64,000 bases of DNA from Pseudarthrobacter oxydans (GCF_030812335.1 NZ_JAUSSN010000007.1:62001-126000), one strand, 5' to 3'. Counted from the stretch's first letter, positions 37,014-46,078 are shown. The notes: a model not told the origin generated them from the sequence alone. Made by a program: numbers and translations.

Positions 37014-37517
37014 ATGACCGCGACGACACCCCCTTCGGGCACCGTCCTTCTCGCCGGCGACACGGGAGATCTCGGCGGACTCATCCTGCGGAATCTGGTG
37101 ACCCGGAACCTGCAACTCCGCAGAGACTTCGCACAGACACTGGACGCCACCGAAATCCAGGCCACGTCGATCCTCAATGGCGCGTTCACCGACATGCTCT
37201 CCGGGCAGGCACCAATGATCCTGTTCTCCCGCCGCCGCGTGCTCTTCTGGTCCGACCCCCACCAAGTCCTCGACTTCACTACCAAGGACGACGCGGCCAC
37301 CTACACCGCCGCCGCCGCCCTCGACGAGCGGGCGCCCAGCGTCCTCCAGACTCACGCCGGCCTCTGACGAACCGTTCCCGCCGTGGCAGGGCATGCAGTA
37401 CTTCGCCAGCATGTTCAGCGGCGACGCGAACCTCGCTACGTCAACAACGACAGGTATGGCAGCCGGAAGTGGACGACGGCCCGGGACGTCCTGGAACAGC
37501 ACCGGCAGCAGACGCTA
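37014..37517 (+). pseudogene. decayed NmrA-family NAD(P)-binding protein
   Basis: The frame begins MTATTPPSGTVLLAGDTGDL with the Rossmann motif of NmrA-like proteins. It then jumps from ILRNLVTRN straight to DFAQTLDATEIQATSILNGA, so about 100 residues of the middle are missing. After LDERAPSVLQ the frame stops at 37367. The family C terminus continues in the +1 frame (DEPFPPWQGMQYFASMFSG, 37366-37436) and then back in the first frame (YVNNDRYGSRKWTTARDVL, from 37437). One internal deletion and two frameshifts make a working product unlikely. It lies between the cyd operator and the aquaporin gene. Confidence 0.8.
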
Positions 37518-38381
37518 GGGCTTCTGGTCCTTCGCAGCCTCGGTGAAGAGAGCGCCCTGCGCAGCGCCGGAGCCCGACTGGCCGCCCCCCGGGCCGCGCA
37601 AAATGAAAGCGATACCGACGGCGACCACTGCGCCGGCCAGTGGCCCAGCGACATACACCCAGTAGTCACTAAAATTTCCCCCAGCGAGATCCGGCCCGAA
37701 CGTGCGTGCCGGATTCATCGATGTGCCGGAGATGGGGCTGCCCCACAGACCGGCAACGGCAATGTACGCGCCCACCGCAAACGCCCCGAGCAACCCGACA
37801 TTCGGGGCGCCGGAGGCGGTTCCCAGGATGACGCTCACCAGCACCAGCGTCAGCAGTGCCTCCATCCCGAACGCGGCGCCCGCCGAATAGTCCGCCGCCG
37901 GATAGTTTGATCCGTAGGTGGCGGAGACCCCGATCAGGGCCTGGAGCAGCACACAGGCAAGCGTCGCACCGATGAGTTGTACAACGATGTAGCCGGGCAC
38001 CCGGCGCCACGGGAAGTCACCGCGGAGCGCGAACGCAATGCTGACCGCGGGGTTCAGGTGGGCGCCGGAAATCTTGCCCATGAAAAGGATGATGCCCATC
38101 ACCATGAGGCCTGGGGCCACCACGGCCGCCGATCGGCTGATCACACCGGGAAACGCCTGGTTCATCATGCCACCCCCGGCCGCGACAATGACGAGCAGAA
38201 ACGTGCCGTACAGCTCCGAGAAGAGGCGCCGCCATTCCTGGCGCGGATCATCAAAATCCTGGATCCGCAGCAGGATGTTCTGCTCGACAGCTCCCAGTTC
38301 GCTGGCGAGATTGTGGTCATGCGCCCGGTCCTCATGCGCGCGCACGCGTCCGGTTCTGACTTTTCGCTGATTTTCCGCCAT
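37515..38381 (-). CDS. MIP-family aquaporin/glycerol channel
   Basis: Predicted 288-residue channel. A charged N-terminal tail of about 50 residues precedes six membrane helices. Both pore-lining Asn-Pro-Ala motifs are present: SGAHLNPAVSIAFAL and SGTSMNPARTFGPDL, with the selectivity-filter Arg after the second. The motifs resemble plant- and cyanobacterial-type aquaporins more than glycerol facilitators, but substrate cannot be assigned. The ATG at 38381 follows GGAGG. Neighbours are a pseudogene and a DUF2252 gene, so this may be part of an inserted segment. Confidence 0.9.
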   Translation of the reverse strand: MAENQRKVRTGRVRAHEDRAHDHNLASELGAVEQNILLRIQDFDDPRQEWRRLFSELYGTFLLVIVAAGGGMMNQAFPGVISRSAAVVAPGLMVMGIILFMGKISGAHLNPAVSIAFALRGDFPWRRVPGYIVVQLIGATLACVLLQALIGVSATYGSNYPAADYSAGAAFGMEALLTLVLVSVILGTASGAPNVGLLGAFAVGAYIAVAGLWGSPISGTSMNPARTFGPDLAGGNFSDYWVYVAGPLAGAVVAVGIAFILRGPGGGQSGSGAAQGALFTEAAKDQKP

Positions 38382-38717
38382 GGCTGATCGCCTCCGCCGA
38401 CGCTGGCATGCGTGCCCTGCCCAGAAGGAGCCGGCACCTGAAAAGGCCAATGTACCGCTGCCTGCGACCCTTGTCAGCGCTGCGCGGGTAGCTCTCACTA
38501 GTTGGCGGATCGCACAGTTCCGTCCGCCAGCCGGTGGGGGTTCCGCACTTTCCGCAGCGCGTTGACCACAGGCCGCTTCAGGGCCACAATCGCAAATACC
38601 TGCGCAGCCATTCTGATGGAGCGCGAAGCCGAGGCGCGTTTGCGCAACTCAGCAGGTATTGCCCCAGGCAACGAGTGCCCGGTGGGCGGTACCTGACGTC
38701 AAGGGAGGTCGTCGATC
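38382..38717. other. intergenic region between aquaporin and DUF2252 genes
   Basis: 336 bp between divergent genes. The only regularity seen is AATACCTG near 38595 with its complement CAGGTATT near 38655. The ribosome binding site AAGGGAGG for DUF2252 is at the right end. No gene was recognised. Confidence 0.4.
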
Positions 38718-40154
38718 ATGGCCGAGACTAAAGTCAAGCACCGGACCGTCGAGGAGCGGGCTGCGAAGGGCAAGGGATACCGGGAGAAGACGCCAGTGTC
38801 CAGCTCCAAGGGTTGGGTTCCCGCGCCGGACCGGCCGGATCCGGTCGCGCTCCTCGAGGAACAGAACCTGACCCGCGAACAGGATCTCGTACCGGTGCGC
38901 CACGGACGGATGCTGGTCTCACCGTTCACTTTCTACCGGGGCGCGGCCAAAATCATGGCCGCCGACCTGAAAGACACGCCACGGGCAGGCCTGATCACGC
39001 AGCTGTGCGGAGATGCCCACCTGTCGAACTTCGGCGTCTTCGCCTCGCCGGAGCGGACACTGCTGTTCGACCTGAACGACTTCGACGAGACACTGCCAGG
39101 GCCGTTTGAATACGACGTCAAGCGTATGTCTGCGAGTTTCACCATCGCGGCCCGGAACAACTCGTTCACCAAGGAAGAAACCCGCGACATCACACTGACC
39201 GCGGTTCGGGCCTACCGGGAAGCGATGGCCCAGTTTGCGGAAATGCGCACCCTGGACATCTGGTACGCCCGCTTGTCCGAGGAGCAACTGATTGAAGCTA
39301 TCGACGTAGCCGCGGCCACGCAGAAGGGAAAAGCCCTCAAGAAAGCAGCCCAGGGCATGGCAAAGAACGCACGCGCGAACGTCGCCAAGGCCCACACGCG
39401 GGACAGCCTGCAGGCACTGTCCAAACTCGCCGAGCGTGTGGACGGGAAATACCGAATCGTCAGCCAGCCACCGATCGTCATCCCGGCCCGGGAACTGGGC
39501 GGATCGTTCAGCATGTCCGCCGATGAACTTGAGCACGTGATTCGCGAGCAGCTCCGTTCCTACCGGGCGACACTCCAGGAGGACCGGCGCCATCTCCTCG
39601 AGCGCTTCGAAATTATCGACGTCGCCCGCAAGGTCGTCGGCGTCGGCAGTGTCGGAACCCGGGCATTTATCGCCTTGCTCCAGGGGCGCGATCAACAGGA
39701 CCCGCTATTCCTCCAGGTCAAGGAGGCCACACGATCCGTGCTGGAGGACCACTTGCCCAAGAGCAAATTCAAACAGCCGGGCGAGCGCGTGGTGCAGGGG
39801 CAGCGGATGATGCAGGCTGCGAGCGACATCTTCCTGGGGTGGACCAAGGGCGCACAGGAAAACCGGTACCTGTACTGGCGCCAACTGCGTGACATGAAAG
39901 GTTCAGCCGTTGTGGAAGCGATGAAACCGCTCGGCATGAACTTCTATGCCAATGCATGCGGATGGACACTGGCGCGGGCGCACGCCCGCTCGGGTGACGC
40001 CGTCGCGATCGCCGCCTATCTGGGCAAGAGCGACAAATTCGATGTGGCGATCAACGACTTCTCCGAGCGCTACGCCGACCAGAACGAACGGGACTACCAG
40101 GCCTTCGCCGCAGCGGTCCGCTCCGGCCGGCTGGAAGCAATCGAGGGCCTCTAG
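38718..40154 (+). CDS. DUF2252 family protein, kinase-like
   Basis: Predicted 478-residue soluble protein. GDAHLSNFGVFASPE at about residues 96-110 and LLFDLNDFDETLPGPFEYDV at about 115-134 mimic the catalytic loop and metal-binding DFD of aminoglycoside-phosphotransferase-like kinases, and are the hallmark of DUF2252. The substrate is unknown. The ATG at 38718 follows AAGGGAGG. The family is patchily distributed and often near stress genes; here it lies between an aquaporin and a BlaI-type repressor. The BlaI-type operator begins 35 bp after its stop but belongs to the next gene. Confidence 0.85.
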   Translation: MAETKVKHRTVEERAAKGKGYREKTPVSSSKGWVPAPDRPDPVALLEEQNLTREQDLVPVRHGRMLVSPFTFYRGAAKIMAADLKDTPRAGLITQLCGDAHLSNFGVFASPERTLLFDLNDFDETLPGPFEYDVKRMSASFTIAARNNSFTKEETRDITLTAVRAYREAMAQFAEMRTLDIWYARLSEEQLIEAIDVAAATQKGKALKKAAQGMAKNARANVAKAHTRDSLQALSKLAERVDGKYRIVSQPPIVIPARELGGSFSMSADELEHVIREQLRSYRATLQEDRRHLLERFEIIDVARKVVGVGSVGTRAFIALLQGRDQQDPLFLQVKEATRSVLEDHLPKSKFKQPGERVVQGQRMMQAASDIFLGWTKGAQENRYLYWRQLRDMKGSAVVEAMKPLGMNFYANACGWTLARAHARSGDAVAIAAYLGKSDKFDVAINDFSERYADQNERDYQAFAAAVRSGRLEAIEGL

Positions 40155-40188
40155 GCCAATATCGTCCACGACACGCCACGGCTGGTAC

Positions 40189-40205
40189 TTCTACCTCATG
40201 TAGAA
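40189..40205 (+). promoter_or_regulatory. candidate BlaI-type operator before the repressor gene
   Basis: TTCTAC-CTCAT-GTAGAA has exactly the arms found twice before cydA. It is 95 bp upstream of the BlaI-type gene start, so the repressor is probably autoregulated. Confidence 0.7.
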
Positions 40206-40300
40206 ACTATCCGCAAAACACGCTAAATTTAAGACTGAAGTATCCACTGACCGCCCGGCAGAGTCGATTCGCCGGGCGGCCCTCACGAAGGATGTACGGA

Positions 40301-40687
40301 ATGGCAAGTCTCGGTGAACTGGAACGGGCAGTGATGGATCTGCTCTGGGCAGGCCATGAGGCTGCGACCGCGAACACCCTGCGGGATCTGCTCGCGCAGA
40401 GCACGCGCCCCGAAAACGGTACCGCAGGCCACGAGGGCAAGGACCTGGCCGTCACCACGGTGCTGACCGTGCTCTCCCGCCTGGAGCGTAAGGGTCTGGT
40501 CGAGCGCGAACGCGGCACCCGCCCGCACCGCTACCAGGCAGTCTCCAGCCGTGAGGACCACACCGCTGAGCTGATGCACGAGGTGCTGGGCTCCGCACCC
40601 GACCGCGAGGCCGTGCTGGCCCGCTTTATCGGTTCCGTCACCGACACCGAGGCAGAAACGCTGCGCAAGCTGCTGGGACTCAGCTAG
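40301..40687 (+). CDS. BlaI/MecI/CopY-family transcriptional repressor
   Basis: Predicted 128-residue winged-helix repressor. LGELERAVMDLLWAGHEAAT is the conserved start of the family. LAVTTVLTVLSRLERKGLVE is the recognition helix and wing region, and HTAELMHEVLGSAPDREAVL the dimerisation helices. In BlaI systems the repressor is released by proteolysis when a partner membrane protease is activated. The gene is followed after 6 bp by an M56 peptidase gene. The ATG at 40301 follows GAAGGA at 8 nt. Its likely operator is TTCTAC-N5-GTAGAA, found here, before cydA and before the membrane protein at 57.3 kb. No beta-lactamase gene is nearby. Confidence 0.92.
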   Translation: MASLGELERAVMDLLWAGHEAATANTLRDLLAQSTRPENGTAGHEGKDLAVTTVLTVLSRLERKGLVERERGTRPHRYQAVSSREDHTAELMHEVLGSAPDREAVLARFIGSVTDTEAETLRKLLGLS

Positions 40688-40693
40688 CGCCCA

Positions 40694-41683
40694 ATGTTCT
40701 GGACCTCATGGTTTCTGGCGGTCCTGGCGATAGTGCTGGCCTGGCCGGTGCCTATCCTGCTGTCCCGCGCCCAGTGGCCGGCACGTTCGCCGTTCACGGC
40801 AATGCTGCTCTGGCAGGCGATCGCCCTCGCCGGCGGGCTGTCCATGATCGGCGCCATGCTGGTCTACGGGCTGGAACCGATTGGGGACAACCTGCTGGCC
40901 GGCCTCAAGGCCCTTGCCGGGATGGTCTTCAACAATGCGCCCACCACAGCACTGGGATTCTGGCACATCTTTGCGCTCTCGGCCGCGGCCCTGCTGACAG
41001 CCCATCTGGTCTTCACGCTGCTGCTGACGTACTACAAGATCCAGCGCCAGCGGCGCCGGCACCGCGAGCTGCTCGCCCTGCTCGCGTCCCCGTCCGCTGA
41101 CGGCCCGCGGACCATGGTGATCAACGTCGACTCCCCCGTCGCGTACTGCCTGCCCGGAGGTGCCCGTTCGGTCACCGTGCTCTCCGACGGGCTCATGGCG
41201 GCCCTGGAACCCGCCGAACTGCGAGCGGTCCTGAACCACGAGAACGCCCATCTCGACCAGCGTCACCACCTGCTGCTCTGGGCTTTTGCGGCCTGGCGGC
41301 AGGCGCTGCCGTGGCTGCCCACCACGCAGCTGGCGCAGGAAGCCGTCAGCTCGCTGATCGAGATGCTCGCCGACGACGTCGCACTGAAGACCGAGAGCAA
41401 GGCCACCCTGATCAAGGCGATCGCGATTGTGGCGAGCGGCAACTCCGGCTCCCCCGCTGCCCGGATGGCCTTCGGCGAACCGGAACTGTCCGACGGCGAG
41501 CCAGGCCAGCCGGGTGCCACCGGCGGGGCCGGTTCGGCCCGGACGACGGCGTCCCGTGTCAGCCGCCTGCTGTCGCCGCAGCCTCCGCTCGCGGAGCCCC
41601 TGCGCGTGGCGGTCCTGGCGGCCTGCCTGCTGCTGCTGGCGGTTCCGACGGCCCTGCTGATTGTCCCCGGCCTGCTGGGCTGA
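40694..41683 (+). CDS. M56-family membrane metallopeptidase (BlaR1-like, without sensor domain)
   Basis: Predicted 329-residue membrane protein. Three membrane segments precede a cytosolic protease domain with H182-E-N-A-H186 (zinc HExxH) in LNHENAHLDQRH, and a third ligand Glu in LIEMLADDVA near residue 222. A final membrane helix ends the protein (VLAACLLLLAVPTALLIVP). The penicillin-binding sensor domain of BlaR1 is absent, so the inducing signal is not a beta-lactam bound in the classical way. It is coupled to the BlaI-type gene (6-bp gap) and probably controls that repressor. A variable Gly/Ser/Pro region precedes the last helix. Confidence 0.9.
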   Translation: MFWTSWFLAVLAIVLAWPVPILLSRAQWPARSPFTAMLLWQAIALAGGLSMIGAMLVYGLEPIGDNLLAGLKALAGMVFNNAPTTALGFWHIFALSAAALLTAHLVFTLLLTYYKIQRQRRRHRELLALLASPSADGPRTMVINVDSPVAYCLPGGARSVTVLSDGLMAALEPAELRAVLNHENAHLDQRHHLLLWAFAAWRQALPWLPTTQLAQEAVSSLIEMLADDVALKTESKATLIKAIAIVASGNSGSPAARMAFGEPELSDGEPGQPGATGGAGSARTTASRVSRLLSPQPPLAEPLRVAVLAACLLLLAVPTALLIVPGLLG

Positions 41684-41754
41684 GCCCCCCTTCGCGGCGG
41701 CCGGCACCGAACAGTGCCCTCCGGCGGCGACCGCCACCGGGCCACACACACAGA

Positions 41755-41792
41755 GGCCGGGCCGCCCCGCCCGAAGGCAGAGCGGCCCGGCC
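41755..41792. terminator. bidirectional terminator-like hairpin
   Basis: GGCCGGGCCGC and its exact complement are separated by 16 nt, between the convergent M56 and M28 genes. Confidence 0.6.
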
Positions 41793-41817
41793 CCCGTTGC
41801 GCGGCTTTGGTCCGTGG

Positions 41818-43341
41818 CTACTTGAGCAGCTTGTTGGCCTTGTATTCGAGGTCCACGTTGCCGGACCCGTTCCCCTTCGCCGAGCCATTGACCGCCGAAG
41901 TGGTCATGCCAAAGGTGAGAGTGGCGTGGGCGATCGCGTCCGCCATCTCCTCCAGCACGACTTCATCGATGTTGCCTATCGTGTCGCAGGCCGCGTGATA
42001 GCACGGGTCATAGGCAACTCCGTCCTTGCCGCCGAAGACGGTCGCTTCTTCTACTGTTTTGGTGCCCTCCGCGCCGGTGAACAAGCCTCCGGCCGGGATG
42101 CCGTTGTTGATGAAGCCGAAGTAGTCGGACCGTCCGTCAAAGGCCGTCGGTGCGACGGGCAGGTTCTGGGACTTGAAGTAGTCGAGGAAGACCTTCTCCA
42201 CCAGCGCGGAGCCGTTGGGGCCCTTTTCGCCGAACTCCGAGCCGTCGCCGTCGTAAACGAAGCGGACGGAGTTGGGCGAGCCCACCATGTCGAAGTTGAG
42301 GTTGACGGCGTGGTCCTTGATCTGGCGCGCCGTCAGCTGGGAGACGTAGTAATCCGAGCCGATCAGCCCGTCTTCCTCCCCGCCCCAGAACGCGAAGCGG
42401 ATCCGGTTGGTCGGCTCACTGTCCAACTCCGCGAGCTGGAGTGCCGTCTCGAGGATGGCGGCCGATCCTGAACCGTTGTCGTTGATGCCGGGGCCCTCGG
42501 CCACGGAGTCAAGGTGCGCCCCGACCACCACGGTCCGGTCGGCTCGGCCGTCTGCGGTGTCCGCCAGGATGTTGAAGGAGCTGACCGGAGTCACATCGGC
42601 ATCTACGGCGAGGCGCATCCTCACACTGCTGAGCGCGGCGAGTTCGGCGCCGGTGGCGTAGCTGGTGCTGACCACGGGGATTTCTGCCTGTGGCAGGTCC
42701 AAGGTGCCGCCGAACAGGCCGAGGCGGTCATCCCCCGGGACCACGTTGCCCTGGTTGAAGATGATGACCCCCGAGGCCCCTGCCGCGGCGGCGTTGTCCG
42801 CCTTGATCCGGAAGGTACAGGTGCCTCGCTGGATCAGGGCGATGTTTCCCTGCATCGAAGCGTCAAAATCGCCCCCTTCGCAGCCGCTGGTCGAGGCGTG
42901 GTCGCCGGCCAGATTCAGGTCGACGGGGATCAAGTCGGCAGTGACGTCGCCGGCGCCCGAGTAGGACATGTCGAGGAAGCGGGTGCCATAAGAGTAGGTC
43001 TCCGGATTGGGTGAGATGCGCTGCAGAGCAGCCGACGTGAAGTCGTAGCGGTCGTAGGTGAAGTGCTGGCGCTCCACACCGTAGCCGGCAGCCTTGAGCT
43101 TCTCCTCGACGTACAGGCCGGAAGCCTCGTAGCCTGACGTTCCTGCCGCGCGGTTATCGCCGTTGGCATCCGCAATGGCCTGCAGTGCACTGAGGTGGGT
43201 CATGATGTTGTCCGCCGATACCGCGGTGCGCAGGGCGTTCGAGCTGGTTCCGGTTGCTGCAAGGGCCGGCGGCGCGAAGCTGACCGCCAGCCCGATCGTG
43301 GCGGCGATGGCCGCGCGCTGGATATTCCGAGTTTGCCTCAT
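41818..43341 (-). CDS. secreted M28 aminopeptidase with PA domain
   Basis: Predicted 507-residue exported zinc peptidase. A signal peptide spans residues 1-28 (basic MRQTRNIQR, hydrophobic core, ALAA cleavage site). The PA insert (VIIFNQGNVVPGD) lies at about 195-215. The catalytic domain has zinc ligands in VVVGAHLDSVAEGPGINDNG and WGGEEDGLIGSDYY. A later YDPCYHAACDTI supplies the last His and a probable disulfide. It resembles Streptomyces aminopeptidases and yeast aminopeptidase Y. The ATG at 43341 follows AGGAGA. No C-terminal anchor is visible. Confidence 0.93.
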   Translation of the reverse strand: MRQTRNIQRAAIAATIGLAVSFAPPALAATGTSSNALRTAVSADNIMTHLSALQAIADANGDNRAAGTSGYEASGLYVEEKLKAAGYGVERQHFTYDRYDFTSAALQRISPNPETYSYGTRFLDMSYSGAGDVTADLIPVDLNLAGDHASTSGCEGGDFDASMQGNIALIQRGTCTFRIKADNAAAAGASGVIIFNQGNVVPGDDRLGLFGGTLDLPQAEIPVVSTSYATGAELAALSSVRMRLAVDADVTPVSSFNILADTADGRADRTVVVGAHLDSVAEGPGINDNGSGSAAILETALQLAELDSEPTNRIRFAFWGGEEDGLIGSDYYVSQLTARQIKDHAVNLNFDMVGSPNSVRFVYDGDGSEFGEKGPNGSALVEKVFLDYFKSQNLPVAPTAFDGRSDYFGFINNGIPAGGLFTGAEGTKTVEEATVFGGKDGVAYDPCYHAACDTIGNIDEVVLEEMADAIAHATLTFGMTTSAVNGSAKGNGSGNVDLEYKANKLLK

Positions 43342-43509
43342 AGGGGTCTCCTGGATTTTGCTGCGGAATCCGGCCCCGGGCGTCGTTGCCCGGGGCCGTG
43401 AGACGACACTATCGGAAGGAGGCATACCCGGTTAGAGGGCATTTGGGCACTGGCGCGATCCGGCAACGGGAAGGACAATGCACGCCTCCACCGCGCCTTT
43501 AGGGCCGGG

Positions 43510-45618
43510 TCAGGCGTCGATGCGTTCCCGGTCCAGGCCCGCCGCCCCGGCGATGATGAAGTCCTTGCGCGGCGCGACGTCCGATCCCATCAGCAGGTCG
43601 AAGGTCTCTTCGGCGTGCTTGGCGTTTTCGATGCCGACCTTGCGCAGGGTGCGGTGCCGCGGGTCCATCGTGGTCTCGGCCAGTTGCTCCGCGTCCATCT
43701 CGCCCAGGCCCTTGTAGCGCTGGATCGGCTCCTTGTACCGCTTGCCTTCCTTGGCGAGCCTGGCCAGCAGGACGTGAAGTTCGGCCTCCGAGTAGGTGTA
43801 GATCATCTCGTTGGCCTTCTGCCCGGCGTTGATGACCTCCACCCGGTGCAGCGGCGGGACGGCCGCGAAGACCCGGCCCTCCTCGATCATCGGCCGCATG
43901 TAGCGGAAGAACAGCGTGAGCAGGAGCGTGCGGATGTGGGCGCCGTCGACGTCGGCGTCGGTCATCAGGATGACCTTGCCGTACCGGGCGGCGCTGATGT
44001 CGAAGCTCCGGCCGGAGCCCGCGCCCACCACCTGGATGAGCGCGGCGCATTCGGCGTTTGAGAGCATGTCGCCCACCGAGGCCTTCTGGACGTTGAGGAT
44101 CTTGCCGCGGATGGGCAGCAGCGCCTGGAAGTCGGAGGAGCGCGCCAGCTTGGCGGTGCCGAGCGCCGAGTCGCCTTCGACGATGAACAGCTCGGAGCGC
44201 GCGACGTCGTCCGTGCGGCAGTCGGCGAGCTTGGTGGGCATGGAGGACGTCTCGAGGGCGTTCTTGCGGCGCTGGGTTTCCTTATGGACGCGGGCGGAGA
44301 TGCGTGACTTCATCTCGCTGACGACCTTTTCCAGCAGCAGCGCCGACTGGGCCTTGTCGTTGCGCTGGGAAGAGGTCAGCTTCGCGTTGATTTCCTGTTC
44401 CACCACCTTCGCGACGATGGCGCGCACGGCCGAGGTGCCCAGGATTTCCTTGGTCTGGCCCTCGAACTGCGGCTCTGCGAGCCGGACGGTGAGCACGGCG
44501 GTGAGTCCCGCGAAGATGTCGTCCTTCTCGATCTTGTCGTTGCCGGCCTTCAGCTTCCGGGCATTGCTCTCTACCGCCTTGCGGAAGGTCTTAAGGAGCG
44601 CCTGCTCGAACCCGGTCTGGTGGGTTCCGCCCTTGGGGGTGGAGATGATGTTGACGAAGGTGCGCACCGTGCTGTCGTAGCCGATGCCCCAGCGGAGGGC
44701 GACGTCGACCTCGCAGTCCCGTTCGACCTCGGTGAGGTGGCTGTGGCCCTTGTCGTCCAGGACCGGGACGGTCTCCTTGAACTTGCCGGCGCCGTGCAGA
44801 CGCCAGACGTCCGTAACGGCGGGGTCGGCGGCGAGATATTCGACGAACTCGGAGATGCCGCCGTCGTGGTGGAAGACCTCCTCGTGCCCGCCGAGCTCGC
44901 CCGGGGTGCCGGGGAGCTTGCGCTCATCCCGGACGGTGAGTTTCAGGCCGGGGACCAGGAAGGAGGTCTGGCGGGCGCGGGCGGCGAGTTCGTCGTAGGA
45001 GAACTTGGCGTCCGGGGTGAAGATCTGCCGGTCCGCCCAGTAGCGGATCCGCGTGCCGGTGACGCCGCGCTTCGCCTTGCCCACGATGTCCAGGACGGAA
45101 CCGTCGACGAAGGGCGAGAACACCGAAGCCGGGTCCGGCCGGGTGCCGGTGTCCTTGAAACGGCCGGGCTCGCCGCGGCGGAAGGACATCTTGTAGGTCT
45201 TGCCGCCCCGGTCCACTTCGACGTCCAGCCGGGCTGACAGGGCGTTCACGACCGAGGCGCCCACGCCGTGCAGCCCGCCGGAGGCCGTATAGGAACCGCC
45301 GCCGAACTTGCCGCCGGCGTGCAGCTTGGTGAAGACGACTTCGACGCCGCTGAGCCCGGTCTTCGGTTCGATGTCCACCGGGACGCCGCGGCCGTCGTCG
45401 TGAATCTCCACCGAGTTGTCCGCGTGCAGGATGATTTTGATGTCATGGCCGAACCCGGCGAGGGCCTCGTCGACGGAGTTGTCGATAATTTCCCAGAGGC
45501 AGTGCATGAGTCCGCGGGAGTCTGTGGAACCGATGTACATGCCCGGTCGCTTGCGGACGGCCTCGAGGCCTTCCAGCACGGAGAGATGCCGGGCGGTGTA
45601 ATCAGAACTTGGTGCCAC
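43510..45618 (-). CDS. parE: DNA topoisomerase IV subunit B
   Basis: ATPase subunit of the type IIA topoisomerase, 702 residues. The GHKL ATP site is shown by NSVDEALAGFG, IHDDGRGVPVD and GGLHGVGASVVNALS in the first 130 residues. The transducer and TOPRIM domains follow, with FIVEGDSALGTAKLAR, LPIRGKILNVQKA and MTDADVDGAHIRTLLLT carrying the metal-binding acidic residues. A GTG start at 45618 gives the usual N terminus. It is not an operon with parC, which lies 15 kb to the left on the other strand; DUF7455 and the sigma factor gene lie beyond it. Confidence 0.95.
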   Translation of the reverse strand: MAPSSDYTARHLSVLEGLEAVRKRPGMYIGSTDSRGLMHCLWEIIDNSVDEALAGFGHDIKIILHADNSVEIHDDGRGVPVDIEPKTGLSGVEVVFTKLHAGGKFGGGSYTASGGLHGVGASVVNALSARLDVEVDRGGKTYKMSFRRGEPGRFKDTGTRPDPASVFSPFVDGSVLDIVGKAKRGVTGTRIRYWADRQIFTPDAKFSYDELAARARQTSFLVPGLKLTVRDERKLPGTPGELGGHEEVFHHDGGISEFVEYLAADPAVTDVWRLHGAGKFKETVPVLDDKGHSHLTEVERDCEVDVALRWGIGYDSTVRTFVNIISTPKGGTHQTGFEQALLKTFRKAVESNARKLKAGNDKIEKDDIFAGLTAVLTVRLAEPQFEGQTKEILGTSAVRAIVAKVVEQEINAKLTSSQRNDKAQSALLLEKVVSEMKSRISARVHKETQRRKNALETSSMPTKLADCRTDDVARSELFIVEGDSALGTAKLARSSDFQALLPIRGKILNVQKASVGDMLSNAECAALIQVVGAGSGRSFDISAARYGKVILMTDADVDGAHIRTLLLTLFFRYMRPMIEEGRVFAAVPPLHRVEVINAGQKANEMIYTYSEAELHVLLARLAKEGKRYKEPIQRYKGLGEMDAEQLAETTMDPRHRTLRKVGIENAKHAEETFDLLMGSDVAPRKDFIIAGAAGLDRERIDA

Positions 45619-45856
45619 GGGGCGGAAACTCCTTCAGGAACGGGACCGTCGCCATCGGACGGACAAAGCATTTTGGCGCTCTTCCTAGGGTAGTCGGAGA
45701 GCCGGCGTCCGGCGTGCTGCCACTCCTCCGGCGCCGCACGCGCCGGAACCCGTTACCGAGACGTGATACGCGTACAGCGAAAGTGGGCCATCCGTGCCAC
45801 GGTTTCGCTGCGAATGCTGGTTATATAGGTATACCGATCTACCAAGGAGGCCGAAC

Positions 45857-46078
45857 ATGACAACAGCAGTTGCGGACCGCACACTCACCACCGTCGACCG
45901 GTGCGATCGTTGCGGAGCACAGGCGTATGTCCGGGTTGTTCTCGGCGCCTCCGGAGGTGAGCTTCTTTTCTGCGGCCACCACGCCCGCGCCGTAGAACCG
46001 ACGCTCAGGCCGCTCAGCTCAGACTGGCACGACGAGACCGGACGCCTTCACGAGAAGCCGGCAGTCCCGGTCGACTAG
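45857..46078 (+). CDS. DUF7455 small zinc-ribbon-like protein
   Basis: Predicted 73-residue protein starting MTTAVADRTLTTVDRCDRCG. CDRCGAQAYVRVVL and ELLFCGHHARAVE give CxxC and C-G-H-H pairs that should bind zinc. It matches the DUF7455 family, found next to the principal sigma factor gene in actinobacteria. The ATG at 45857 follows AAGGAGG at 7 nt. A strong terminator follows. Function unknown; a transcription-associated role is only suggested by position. Confidence 0.85.
   Translation: MTTAVADRTLTTVDRCDRCGAQAYVRVVLGASGGELLFCGHHARAVEPTLRPLSSDWHDETGRLHEKPAVPVD

Noticed and set aside
40301..41683. A classical beta-lactam resistance (bla) operon
   Set aside because: There is no beta-lactamase gene nearby and the M56 protein lacks the penicillin-sensor domain.
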